DNA of 64,000 nt, taken from NCBI RefSeq assembly GCF_900182735.1, contig NZ_FXTU01000003.1, positions 186,001 through 250,000 of the forward strand. The letters are read 5' to 3'. Position numbers and translations under genes: made by a program. Each line of letters opens with the position of its first letter. Positions within the stretch are counted from its first letter, which is position 1. The notes beneath the pieces were generated by a model. The model was not told the DNA's origin. It saw nothing but the letters and a program-made list of their open reading frames with translations, and did no database searches. The DNA comes from Laceyella tengchongensis (GTDB lineage: Bacteria > Bacillota > Bacilli > Thermoactinomycetales > Thermoactinomycetaceae). This document shows positions 53,227 through 61,805 of this stretch, in pieces.

Positions 53227-53862
53227 CTAATCTACTTTTTTCGCTTCAGCAAATGCTTTCAAAAAGTTGGCTGGCGAATGGGCTCCGGACAAAGCCAGCT
53301 TCTCGCCAATGATAACAAAAGGAACCCCTTGAATCCCGATTTGCCGCGCCAGTGCCAAATCCACTTCAATCTCCGCTCGTTTCGCATCCTCCGTCAACGC
53401 CGTCCGCACCTCATCCAAATCCAATCCCACACGGGCAGCCAGCTCCAGCAAGACCTCCAACGACCCCACATCTTTGCCTTCCTCAAACTCAGCCACATGC
53501 AAGGCATCCAGCATCCCATCCACTAGCGCTGGCGGGGTACACTTAAGCAAAGTGTGTGCCAACCATGTATTGGGCATCCGCTCGACTTTCGTGAAATCAA
53601 AGTGGAGACCGACGTCTGCTCCAGCCCGGGTCACTTGCGCAAATACTTGCATCATCCGCTCCCGGCCGCCCATTTTCTCCGCCATATGCTCTTGGAATGG
53701 GCGTCCTACTTTAGGCATATTCGGTTCCAGCAAATAGGATCGGTAACGGATAGTCACTTCTTCATCATGCTCGCGCTTCCACTCAGCCAATGCCGTGAAT
53801 AGGTTTTTCTTGCCGATCCGGCACCACGGACAGACAATGTCATGAAAAATGTCGATAATCAT
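53227..53862 (-). CDS. DsbA-family oxidoreductase (FrnE-like)
   Basis: A 211-residue cytoplasmic thioredoxin-fold protein. The redox pair CPWC lies at ~11-14 (FHDIVCPWCRIGKKNL), followed by the helical insertion typical of the FrnE/2-hydroxychromene isomerase-like group and the cis-Pro loop GVPFVIIG. No signal peptide, so it is not a periplasmic-type DsbA. The start follows AAGGAG. A function in thiol or small-molecule redox chemistry is inferred. Confidence 0.85.
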   Translation of the reverse strand: MIIDIFHDIVCPWCRIGKKNLFTALAEWKREHDEEVTIRYRSYLLEPNMPKVGRPFQEHMAEKMGGRERMMQVFAQVTRAGADVGLHFDFTKVERMPNTWLAHTLLKCTPPALVDGMLDALHVAEFEEGKDVGSLEVLLELAARVGLDLDEVRTALTEDAKRAEIEVDLALARQIGIQGVPFVIIGEKLALSGAHSPANFLKAFAEAKKVD

Positions 53863-54061
53863 TCCTATGCTCCTTACTTTTTTAAAGTTGATATTTTTCT
53901 ATTATACTCATCCTGAGGGCTGACTGACTATCCTTAATTTGCGATCACATGGATAAAACCCCTATCATTTCTTCCACAATATGCTATGATGGCAATTGAT
54001 CCGCGTTTTTTTCACCATACTTACATTTTTACACACACATCTTAATTGCAGGAGGGGGCGC

Positions 54062-54805
54062 ATGGTGGCCACAAGAAAAAGTCAACGTTTAGATAAAGTG
54101 TTAGTGCACATGGGCGTTGGCACGCGCAAAGAAATTAGAAAACTAACCAAAGCAGGCCGAATCAAAGTGAACGGCTCCGCGGTGAATGACCCGAGTGTGC
54201 ACGTCATGCCCGAAACGGACGATATCACCGTCGACGGCATTACCATCGAATACCGCGAGCATATCTATTTGATGATGAACAAACCGCAAGGCGTCATATC
54301 AGCAACCGAAGACCGTAATGAAGAAGTCGTCACTGACCTGTTGGAACAAGAACACCGCGTATTTGAACCGTTTCCCGTCGGACGGTTAGACAAGGATACC
54401 GAAGGGCTGCTGTTGCTCACTAGCGACGGAAAATTGTCGCACCAGTTGCTTTCTCCCAAAAAACACGTGCCCAAAACCTATTACGCTGAGGTGGATGGCG
54501 TGGTTACGGAAGAAGATGCGCTCGCCTTTAAAAACGGGGTGACCTTGGATGACGGCTACGTAACTATGCCTGGCGAACTTACCATTCTCTCGTCCGGCCC
54601 TCGATCCGAAGTCGAGTTAACCATCTACGAAGGCAAATACCATCAGGTCAAACGCATGTTTGAAGCCGTCGGCAAAAAAGTGGTGTTTCTCAAGCGGATC
54701 GCTATGGGGCCGCTTACATTGGACCCCGACTTGGAACCAGGCGAATACAGGGAATTGACACCGGAAGAACTCGCCTTGCTCAAAGGGGAAAACAACGGCA
54801 ACTAG
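54062..54805 (+). CDS. rsuA: 16S rRNA pseudouridine synthase, RsuA family
   Basis: A 247-residue RNA-modifying enzyme. The N-terminal S4 domain (QRLDKVLVHMGVGTRKEI) binds RNA, and the catalytic Asp is in PVGRLDKDTEGLLLLTSDG (~103). It modifies U516 of 16S rRNA in characterised RsuA proteins. The ATG at 54062 follows AGGAGGGGG. Confidence 0.88.
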   Translation: MVATRKSQRLDKVLVHMGVGTRKEIRKLTKAGRIKVNGSAVNDPSVHVMPETDDITVDGITIEYREHIYLMMNKPQGVISATEDRNEEVVTDLLEQEHRVFEPFPVGRLDKDTEGLLLLTSDGKLSHQLLSPKKHVPKTYYAEVDGVVTEEDALAFKNGVTLDDGYVTMPGELTILSSGPRSEVELTIYEGKYHQVKRMFEAVGKKVVFLKRIAMGPLTLDPDLEPGEYRELTPEELALLKGENNGN

Positions 54806-54959
54806 TATCCCCCCTCATCTTAGAACCATTCGCAGGGGGGCCCCTGCAACAAACCTGGCTTGAACGGATTTTTATTCTAAGTTAAAATCATGATGCAATT
54901 TCTTCCCCAATGGTAAAAATAACAATGCACCAAAAAAAATGAAATCAAGGGGGCAGTCT

Positions 54960-56318
54960 ATGAACAAGCAAACGCAGAATGAGTCATTGGCAAGAGGATT
55001 AAGCGACCGGCATATCCAGCTGATCGCGATTGGGGGCGCAATCGGCGTCGGATTATTTTTAGGTTCAGCTTCCGCCATCCAAGCAGCGGGGCCCGCACTG
55101 GTGCTCTCTTACGCCATCGGCGGGATCATCATCTTTTTTATCATGCGTGCATTAGGAGAGCTGATCCTCTACAAACCTGTCTCCGGTTCCTTCAGTACAT
55201 ACGCGACTGAAATGATCGGGCCATGGGCGGGATTCATCACCGGCTGGACGTATTGGTTTATGTGGGTCGTCACAGGGATGGCCGAAATCACGGCTGTGGG
55301 CATCTATGTGAACACATGGTTTCCGAACATACCACAGTGGATTCCCGCACTTATCGCCCTCGTTGCGGTGTATTTGGTCAACCTCATCGCCGTAAAGGCA
55401 TTTGGTGAGGTGGAGTTCTGGTTTGCCCTGATCAAAGTGGCCACCATCTTGGTATTGATCGTAGTCGGTCTCGTCATGATCACAACCGGCTGGGGCAACA
55501 ACGGAGAAGCTGTCGGATTCTCCAACCTGTGGGAGCATGGCGGCTTCATGCCCAAAGGAATTACGGGCGTATTGTTTGCTTTGCAGATGGTCATGTTCGC
55601 TTTCTTGGGCGTTGAGATGGTGGGGATTGCCGCCGGGGAAGCCCAAAATCCGGAGAAAACAATCCCTTCGGCAGTGAATAAAATCATCTGGCGCATTCTC
55701 ATTTTTTACATCGGAGCGTTGATTGTAATCCTCTCGCTCTATCCATGGAACCAACTGGACGGCAAAACGAGTCCATTTGTATTGACCTTTGCCAAGATCG
55801 GCATTCCCGCCGCGGCCAGCATCATTAATTTCGTCATCCTGACTGCCGCCTTGTCTTCCTGTAACAGCGGCATCTTCAGCACCGGTCGCATGCTGTACAC
55901 ACTGGCGGGACAAAATCATGCACCACAAGCACTTCACTATGTGAGCAGACGCCAAGTTCCATCCCGAGGAATCACGGTGTCCGCCATTGTCTTGTTGTTT
56001 GGCGTGGTGCTTAATTATTTCATTCCTGAGAAAGCGTTTACTTACATCACCAGCGTAGCAACTTTTGGTGCATTGTGGGTCTGGGGCATTATCTTGTACG
56101 CCCATATCAAGTTCAGAAAAAAACACCAGCCCACTTCGTTTAAAATGCCGGGCACACCTTGGACCAACTGGATTGGCATCATCTTTTTGATCGGCGTGGG
56201 GGCGCTGCTGTCTTTGGAAGAAAGCACCCGCATCGCCCTGTATGTGGCGCCCATTTGGTTCGGCATTCTCGCCTTGAGCTACCAATTGGTACGCAGATAC
56301 AATAAAAACGACGCATAA
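54960..56318 (+). CDS. amino acid permease (APC superfamily)
   Basis: A 452-residue membrane transporter with twelve predicted helices. It opens LSDRHIQLIAIGGAIGVGLFLGS, the amino acid transporter signature that binds the substrate backbone, and has GELILYKPVSGSFSTYA and the helix-6 FLGVEMVGIAAGEAQNP. It is closest in appearance to CycA/ProY-type permeases for alanine, serine, glycine or proline; the exact substrate cannot be told. Start after AAGGGGG. Confidence 0.88.
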   Translation: MNKQTQNESLARGLSDRHIQLIAIGGAIGVGLFLGSASAIQAAGPALVLSYAIGGIIIFFIMRALGELILYKPVSGSFSTYATEMIGPWAGFITGWTYWFMWVVTGMAEITAVGIYVNTWFPNIPQWIPALIALVAVYLVNLIAVKAFGEVEFWFALIKVATILVLIVVGLVMITTGWGNNGEAVGFSNLWEHGGFMPKGITGVLFALQMVMFAFLGVEMVGIAAGEAQNPEKTIPSAVNKIIWRILIFYIGALIVILSLYPWNQLDGKTSPFVLTFAKIGIPAAASIINFVILTAALSSCNSGIFSTGRMLYTLAGQNHAPQALHYVSRRQVPSRGITVSAIVLLFGVVLNYFIPEKAFTYITSVATFGALWVWGIILYAHIKFRKKHQPTSFKMPGTPWTNWIGIIFLIGVGALLSLEESTRIALYVAPIWFGILALSYQLVRRYNKNDA

Positions 56319-56326
56319 TATCATAT

Positions 56327-56358
56327 CCGTCTCCCCGATTCTTGGGGAGACCTTTTCT
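56327..56358 (+). terminator. amino acid permease terminator
   Basis: GTCTCCCC pairs with GGGGAGAC, followed by CTTTTCTT. Confidence 0.72.
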
Positions 56359-56403
56359 TATCTAATACAAACACATCATCGTTCAAAGGGAGGCGCTCAC
56401 CAA

Positions 56404-56643
56404 GTGTATGTCGGCACCCTGCAAATGGATATCATTCCGAAACAGAAAGAAGCCAACCTGAACTTTATTGATTCAACCCTTGCACAAACAGCCCAACGCG
56501 TCGATCTTTTAGTATTGCCTAAATTTTTCACCACCGACATTTTCTTCACCACCAAGGAAGAGTTCGTAGCGTTGGCCGAACCGATTCCTCACAGTCCCAC
56601 CTGCCACCGATTGGCGCCCCGGCTTGCACGTAATTTCCTTTGA
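56404..56643 (+). pseudogene. truncated nitrilase/carbon-nitrogen hydrolase gene
   Basis: A good GTG start (GGGAGG upstream) opens YVGTLQMDIIPKQKEANLNF and VDLLVLPKFFTTDIFF, the first ~70 residues of the nitrilase superfamily with the first strand and catalytic-Glu region altered (LPKFF where LPE is usual). The frame then ends at 56643, and none of the Lys or Cys catalytic regions follow. A short stretch to 56733 (NLMDEMRKYKSFYETL) may belong to another broken gene. Confidence 0.6.
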
Positions 56644-56779
56644 TGCAACCCGTTTTCTTCACAAAGCAAATGAAGATTGTAGCAACCTGATGGATGAGAT
56701 GCGAAAATACAAATCCTTCTATGAAACACTCTAAGCATGGAGATGGGAAGGAGGCTTCTCGCAACCCTTCCCATCTTAC

Positions 56780-56808
56780 TTGACACGATGGCAAGAACAC
56801 GATATCAT
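56780..56808 (+). promoter_or_regulatory. marR promoter
   Basis: TTGACA (56780-56785), a 17-bp spacer and TATCAT (56803-56808), 36 bp upstream of the MarR start codon. Confidence 0.65.
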
Positions 56809-56821
56809 TTGTATGTACAAA
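56808..56821. promoter_or_regulatory. candidate MarR operator
   Basis: TTTGTATGTACAAA is a 6-bp inverted repeat overlapping the -10 box end and the transcription start. A related sequence, TTTGTTTTGTACACA, lies before the next gene at ~57291-57305. Confidence 0.5.
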
Positions 56822-56844
56822 CAAAGAAATGGGTGCTATTTACA

Positions 56845-57276
56845 ATGATCGAAGAACAAATGAGCCGTTGTCTTTTCGTTGCCGTTAACCGCTTTTCACG
56901 AACTATCACCAAAATGGCCGAAGAAGAGTTTGCCTCTATCCATTTGTCTCCCACTTACGCTTTCCTGCTGATGATCATAGCGGAAAAGCCGGGCCTTTCA
57001 CTCAAGGAGTGTTGCGAAAAATTACATATCGCCCCCTCGACTGGCACCCGGTTTATTGACAAATTGATCGCCAAAGGATTGGTGGAGAGAAAAGCAGTGG
57101 GCAAACTTGCTTTGATGTACCCCACCGAGAAGGGATTCGCTTTGGTCGAACCCATCCGCGAATGCTGGAAGAACTTGTACACACGCTATTCAACCTTGCT
57201 CGGGGTAGATGAAGGTTGCCAATTGGCGGAACGGCTAATGATCGCCAATGCTAAACTGGAACAAGAACACAACTAA
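56845..57276 (+). CDS. MarR-family transcriptional regulator
   Basis: A 143-residue winged-helix regulator. The DNA-binding part is LSLKECCEKLHIAPSTGTRFIDKLIAKGLVERK (split: LSLKECCEKLH, then PSTGTRFIDKLI), with the wing in KLALMYPTEKG. The start at 56845 fits the promoter 36 bp upstream; the longer frame would begin before the promoter. It precedes a quinone reductase gene, so it probably senses electrophiles or quinones and represses both (inference). Confidence 0.78.
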   Translation: MIEEQMSRCLFVAVNRFSRTITKMAEEEFASIHLSPTYAFLLMIIAEKPGLSLKECCEKLHIAPSTGTRFIDKLIAKGLVERKAVGKLALMYPTEKGFALVEPIRECWKNLYTRYSTLLGVDEGCQLAERLMIANAKLEQEHN

Positions 57277-57342
57277 ACTTTTGATCCATCATTTGTTTTG
57301 TACACACATTTTACGAGCTCACCATGCAGGAGGTCGACACAC

Positions 57343-57879
57343 ATGAAAACACTGGTGATTGTGGCCCACCCTAATCTGGATCAATCCCGCATCAACAAAC
57401 GTTGGGTGGCCAAATTACGCGAATATCCTGAACAAGTGACTGTTCATGACTTATATGCAACTTATCCCGACGGAAACATCGACGTGGCGAAAGAACAAGC
57501 GCTGGTGATGGAACATGACAGAATCGTCTTCCAGTTCCCCTTTTATTGGTACAGCACCCCGGCGCTGTTGAAACAATGGCAGGATGACGTGTTGACTTAT
57601 GGCTGGGCCTACGGCAAAGAAGGAACCAAACTCCATGGCAAAGAGTTTGTGGCAGCCGTATCCATCGGAGGTCCCCAGGAAAACTACAAAGCGATGGGCT
57701 ATTCAGTCGACCTGCTCACGCTCCCTCTCAAAGCCATGAACCATTTCACCGGTATGACTTATCTCGAACCCTTCCACTTCTATGGAACCAACACCGCCAC
57801 CGACGAACAAATCGAAGCCGGCGCCGAACAATACGTTGCCCATATTCTCAATCCTGCACTGACAATCGCGAAGGGCTAA
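57343..57879 (+). CDS. NAD(P)H dehydrogenase (quinone), flavodoxin fold
   Basis: A 178-residue FMN/FAD enzyme of the KefF/MdaB/NQO1-like group that reduces quinones by two electrons. Motifs: TLVIVAHPNLDQSRINK (phosphate site), VFQFPFYWYSTPALLKQW and VSIGGPQENYK. AGGAGG precedes the ATG at 57343. It probably detoxifies quinones under control of the MarR gene 66 bp upstream. Confidence 0.87.
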   Translation: MKTLVIVAHPNLDQSRINKRWVAKLREYPEQVTVHDLYATYPDGNIDVAKEQALVMEHDRIVFQFPFYWYSTPALLKQWQDDVLTYGWAYGKEGTKLHGKEFVAAVSIGGPQENYKAMGYSVDLLTLPLKAMNHFTGMTYLEPFHFYGTNTATDEQIEAGAEQYVAHILNPALTIAKG

Positions 57880-57905
57880 GAGGGGGAATTTCCCCCTCTG
57901 TTTTA
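57878..57905 (+). terminator. terminator after the quinone reductase gene
   Basis: AGAGGGGGAA / TTTCCCCCTCT palindrome followed by GTTTTAT, at the stop codon. Confidence 0.8.
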
Positions 57906-57946
57906 TATAGAATCAGACAAACCATGGATAAAGCAGGGTGGTTTAT

Positions 57947-58435
57947 TTGATTAGAGCGGCATGCATCACCATATTCGCTTCGATTATGCTCTTCCTGGTG
58001 TCTTGTCAGAATGACCAACCGGCGAAAGAACCGCTAACCAACGAAAAGGTTAAACAGGTTCTCCACACCATCCCCGATCATTTCAAAAAAAAGATGCGCC
58101 TGCCCACGCACCTTCCGTTTAAACCCACCAACATGGAGGCCCATTATTCATCATTGCACAAACATAGCTACCAACAAGATTATGTGCAAAATACAGACCA
58201 TGTGGTTTATTTCACTATCACGGTGGGAACGTCCACTTTCAACAACTTGGAAAAAATAAAGCTATCCAGTGAAATCGACGCATTTTATGAGAAAAAAGGC
58301 ATCTTATACTGGAATGATAAGAAAAACGGTGTTCATTTCCTTCTGTCAACGGTAGACCACTCCAAGCAAAAACAATACAAACTTACCAAAGAACAGCTAG
58401 TAAAAATCGCGGCCAGTGCCGTTTCCCTCGAGTGA
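57947..58435 (+). CDS. small lipoprotein of unknown function
   Basis: A 162-residue protein with signal peptide LIRAACITIFASIMLF and lipobox LVSC (Cys ~20). The mature part is a compact alpha/beta domain (MRLPTHLPFKPTNMEAHY, VVYFTITVGTSTF). TTG at 57947 with AGGGTGG upstream is preferred; GTG at 57938 is possible. I recognise no family, though DUF4367-like domains look similar. Confidence 0.65.
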   Translation: MIRAACITIFASIMLFLVSCQNDQPAKEPLTNEKVKQVLHTIPDHFKKKMRLPTHLPFKPTNMEAHYSSLHKHSYQQDYVQNTDHVVYFTITVGTSTFNNLEKIKLSSEIDAFYEKKGILYWNDKKNGVHFLLSTVDHSKQKQYKLTKEQLVKIAASAVSLE

Positions 58436-58474
58436 TTCGGCTGGCCGCGAGGGAGAACCCTCTTTGAGGAAGAA

Positions 58475-58516
58475 CAAGCCTTTGATTTTGTGCGTATGCG
58501 TCAAATCAAAGGCTTG
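58475..58516. terminator. long hairpin between convergent genes
   Basis: CAAGCCTTTGATTT pairs perfectly with AAATCAAAGGCTTG. T-tracts are weak on both sides, but it is placed to end the lipoprotein gene and cobQ. Confidence 0.6.
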
Positions 58517-58553
58517 ACCAATTTTTACGCGGTCACGTACATTCAAGACTTTA

Positions 58554-60044
58554 TCATCTGTCCACGTGTATACCCATGATCCTTTCGATTCGCTCCACAT
58601 CCACATGCTGGCGCAACCACTCTGCCAAATCGGCATACACTTGTTGGCGGTCGACGGCGGGGCCTGAGGCGAGCGTCAACCCCTTCGCCTCTCCAATAAA
58701 CTGCAACCACTTTTGCACAAACCGTTCATTGTCAAATAACCCGTGCAGATACGTCCCCATGACCCGCCCATCGGCAGATATCGCTCCATCCTCTCTCCCA
58801 TCGACCCAACGCAACAGCGGCATGACGCCGTTTCCTCTGGTGGTGCGACCCAGATGTATCTCATAACCGGACACTTCCACTTGATTAGCCCACCCCGCTA
58901 GCAGGCGGCCTGTTTGTTGCCTTGTTTCTTTGACTGGCACAAAATCGGTCTCCACCGCAAGCAAACCTAATCCAGACTCCACCCCGCCAGCACCCTCGAC
59001 CTGCCCTTCATCCCTTAGCACGCTACCCAATATCTGATATCCACCGCAAATGCCAACGACAAACGCCCCGTGTTCATAAGCTTGTTGGATCGCTTCCATC
59101 CAGCCATTCGCTTTCAGCCACTGCAAATCATGTATGGTGTTTTTGGTGCCAGGAAGGATGACCACATCCGGCGCACCCAACTGATCCACAAACTGCACAT
59201 AACGGACGGTGCATGCCGACTGGTGCGACAACGGCGAAAAATCGGTGAAGTTGGAAATATAGGGTAGCCAAACAATTGCCACATCCAGCTTATCCCCTTC
59301 CACTTGTTGATCGCCAGTCATGTTTTGCAAAGCGAGGGAATCTTCTGGATCTACTTCCATCCGGATGGTCGGCAGAACACCCAGAACCGGGACACCGGTC
59401 CTCTCTTCCAGCCAAGCTAGGCCGGATTCCAGCAATTCTTTGCTTCCACGAAACTTATTGACGATCCATCCCTTAACCCGTTTCCGCTCCTCTTCAGTCA
59501 ATAGTTCATATGTTCCCACACAAGACGCGAACATCCCACCCCGCTCGATATCCGCCACCAACAAGACGGGAGCATCCACCAGCTCGGCGACTCGCATATT
59601 GGCAATATCGCGATCTTTCAAATTAATTTCAGCCGGGCTTCCCGCCCCTTCAATCACCAATACCTCCACTTGTTCTGCCAAACGCGCAAGCGATGCCCGC
59701 ACCGGTTCCAACATCTCCTCCAACGTCCGAGCGCGGTATGCCATTGCCGGCATATCCGCCCATCGCTTCCCGTGCACGATCACTTCCGACACCATCTCCC
59801 CTTTCGGTTTGAGGAGAATGGGATTCATGTCGTATGTCGCTTCAATCCCTGCCGCCTCCGCCTGTACTCCTTGCGCCCGACCAATTTCATGACCCGAGCG
59901 CGTCACATAAGAGTTTAAAGACATATTTTGCGATTTAAAAGGCGCCACACGATAGCCCCGTTCATAAAAATGCCGACACAGAGCCGTACAAATCACACTT
60001 TTTCCCACATCGGATGCCGTGCCTTGGATCATGATCGTCTTCAA
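58554..60044 (-). CDS. cobQ: cobyric acid synthase
   Basis: A 496-residue amidotransferase that amidates four carboxylates of the corrin ring in cobalamin synthesis. The P-loop is MIQGTASDVGKSV (~4-16); FKSQNMSLNSYVT and GAGSPAEINL follow. The glutaminase domain has the Cys in GICGGYQ and the His in YLHGLF. TTG at 60044 gives the typical start MKTIMIQGT after AAAGGGGAGG. No other cob gene and no B12 riboswitch are seen in the window. Confidence 0.92.
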   Translation of the reverse strand: MKTIMIQGTASDVGKSVICTALCRHFYERGYRVAPFKSQNMSLNSYVTRSGHEIGRAQGVQAEAAGIEATYDMNPILLKPKGEMVSEVIVHGKRWADMPAMAYRARTLEEMLEPVRASLARLAEQVEVLVIEGAGSPAEINLKDRDIANMRVAELVDAPVLLVADIERGGMFASCVGTYELLTEEERKRVKGWIVNKFRGSKELLESGLAWLEERTGVPVLGVLPTIRMEVDPEDSLALQNMTGDQQVEGDKLDVAIVWLPYISNFTDFSPLSHQSACTVRYVQFVDQLGAPDVVILPGTKNTIHDLQWLKANGWMEAIQQAYEHGAFVVGICGGYQILGSVLRDEGQVEGAGGVESGLGLLAVETDFVPVKETRQQTGRLLAGWANQVEVSGYEIHLGRTTRGNGVMPLLRWVDGREDGAISADGRVMGTYLHGLFDNERFVQKWLQFIGEAKGLTLASGPAVDRQQVYADLAEWLRQHVDVERIERIMGIHVDR

Positions 60045-60259
60045 TATATCCTCCCCTTTGGATATCAAGTGGAATCATCAGCAAGACCTTCGCTACATCT
60101 CGCTTATCTTAGCCCAGAAGACTATCATACGCAAGCGCTGGCTAGCCTTTTGTTCGGACTCGAGAAACCGAGTTGCCTCACTGAACAATTCAATAATAAA
60201 GGATTTTATTTATAAATGTAGAAATATTAGACTATTCAACACACAAGGAGGAAAGCATC

Positions 60260-61738
60260 ATGTGGACAACTTGGAAAAGCATCTTCGCCAGCACCCTAGC
60301 ATTGGGAACCATGCTCGCACCTGGTGTCAGCTTCGCGCAAACGCCTGTCGACGCACCCGCGGGAGCCTATATTCCCCCACAAGCCGAGCATGCAATCACA
60401 GAGGTAAAAGTGCCTAAGCTGCTCAACAAACAAATGAAAAACCAGCGTGTCACACGCGGCCCGATTCATCCAAATTATAAAATGCATGTCACCTATGATA
60501 GCCAAAACCATATCATTAACGGCAAACTATCTGTCACCTTCACCAACAACACCGGGGTTCGCTTGAACGACGTATACTTCAACCTCTGGGGCAACGCCGC
60601 CAATTTCCGTACAAACGGGGGTGGCATGGATGTGAAAAACGTGAAAGTGAATGGGAAAGCAGCCAACCATCACCTTCAAGAAACCGCCTTGCACATTGAC
60701 GCCACCTTGCCCAAAAACCGCAAGTCCACCGTTTCCATGGATTTCACCGTCCATGTCCCAAAAGGGCAAGACCGATTCGGCTGGGATGGTGACACTGTTT
60801 CCTTGGGCAATTGGTTCCCCATTTTGGCCGTCTATGATGACGAAGGCTGGAACGTCGACCCTTATTTCCCATACGGTGAAAGCTTCTACTCCCTGACCAG
60901 CAACTTCGACGTCACCGTCACCACCGACAAAAAGCAAGTCATCGCTGCCACCGGAACCGAAATCGGGAAGCCCAAGCTTAAAGGAAACCTCGCCACCCAT
61001 CGTTATATCGCCAAACAGGTACGTGACTTCGCCATGGAGATGAACCCCAACTACAAAATCATCTCCACCACCGTCAACAAGGTGAAAGTAAATGTCTACT
61101 ACGCGGAAGAGCACGCCAAGTTCTCCCAAGACCTCCTGCAAAGCGGTGTGGATAGCATTAAGCTCTTTAGTGAGAAATTCGGCGCTTATCCCTGGCCAGA
61201 ACTGGACGTAGTCAGCATGAAAGGCTGGTTTGGTGGCATGGAATACCCGCAGCTGGTCATGATCTCCCTCCGCGACAACGCTACCCCGGCCTGGGTGCGC
61301 AGCGTCAATGCCCATGAAATCGGACACCAATGGTTCTACGGCATCATCGGCAACAACGAATATGACGAGGCTTGGTTAGATGAATCCTTCGCCACTTTCG
61401 CCGCCGCTCTCTATGACAACGAACTCGACCAACTCACCGCCGAACCGGTTCCCGGATTCCATCTCTCCCATCCGATCTCCTATTTCACCGCCTACGGTCA
61501 AGAAGGCATCAGCGCCTACTACGACACAGTCTACGATTACGGCGCCCGCACCTTGAACGACCTGCGCAAGCTATTGGGTGACAAGCAATTTTACGCCTCG
61601 ATGCAGGCCTACTACAAACAAAAGAAATTCGGTATCACTACCACCAAAGACTTTATCCGCATCATGGAACAAACCAGCGGGCGAGATTTGGACAAGTTCT
61701 TTGCCGAGCACTATGTGTTTGTATCTGATCAGGAATAA
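60260..61738 (+). CDS. secreted M1-family metallopeptidase
   Basis: A 492-residue aminopeptidase-type enzyme with a Sec signal peptide (FASTLALGTMLAPGVSFA). An N-terminal beta domain (~60-240) precedes the catalytic part: GGMEYPQLV in the GAMEN position and HEIGHQWFYG with the distant Glu in EAWLDESFA (HExxH-18-E). It lacks the large C-terminal domain of classic M1 aminopeptidases. AAGGAGG precedes the start. It probably degrades peptides outside the cell. Confidence 0.88.
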   Translation: MWTTWKSIFASTLALGTMLAPGVSFAQTPVDAPAGAYIPPQAEHAITEVKVPKLLNKQMKNQRVTRGPIHPNYKMHVTYDSQNHIINGKLSVTFTNNTGVRLNDVYFNLWGNAANFRTNGGGMDVKNVKVNGKAANHHLQETALHIDATLPKNRKSTVSMDFTVHVPKGQDRFGWDGDTVSLGNWFPILAVYDDEGWNVDPYFPYGESFYSLTSNFDVTVTTDKKQVIAATGTEIGKPKLKGNLATHRYIAKQVRDFAMEMNPNYKIISTTVNKVKVNVYYAEEHAKFSQDLLQSGVDSIKLFSEKFGAYPWPELDVVSMKGWFGGMEYPQLVMISLRDNATPAWVRSVNAHEIGHQWFYGIIGNNEYDEAWLDESFATFAAALYDNELDQLTAEPVPGFHLSHPISYFTAYGQEGISAYYDTVYDYGARTLNDLRKLLGDKQFYASMQAYYKQKKFGITTTKDFIRIMEQTSGRDLDKFFAEHYVFVSDQE

Positions 61739-61744
61739 AGAAAT

Positions 61745-61784
61745 AAAACCGGCTGGAGGAAGATCTCTCCAGCCGGTTTTTATA
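61745..61784 (+). terminator. M1 peptidase terminator
   Basis: AAAACCGGCTGGAG pairs with CTCCAGCCGGTTTT, followed by TATAT. It also separates the CRISPR array from this gene. Confidence 0.85.
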
Positions 61785-61805
61785 TATGCTTATGGATTCC
61801 CTGCC

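Noticed and set aside
53216..53230. Palindrome TTAGAATCATTCTAA resembling a PerR/Fur box
   Set aside because: It overlaps the stop codon of the DsbA-like gene and is ~195 bp from the trxB start; no supporting promoter seen.
58397..58636. Minus-strand ORF past the end of cobQ
   Set aside because: It overlaps the cobQ C-terminus and the terminator hairpin; composition is not convincing.
60045..60259. B12 riboswitch upstream of cobQ
   Set aside because: No B12-box-like sequence seen and the gap to the divergent peptidase gene is short.
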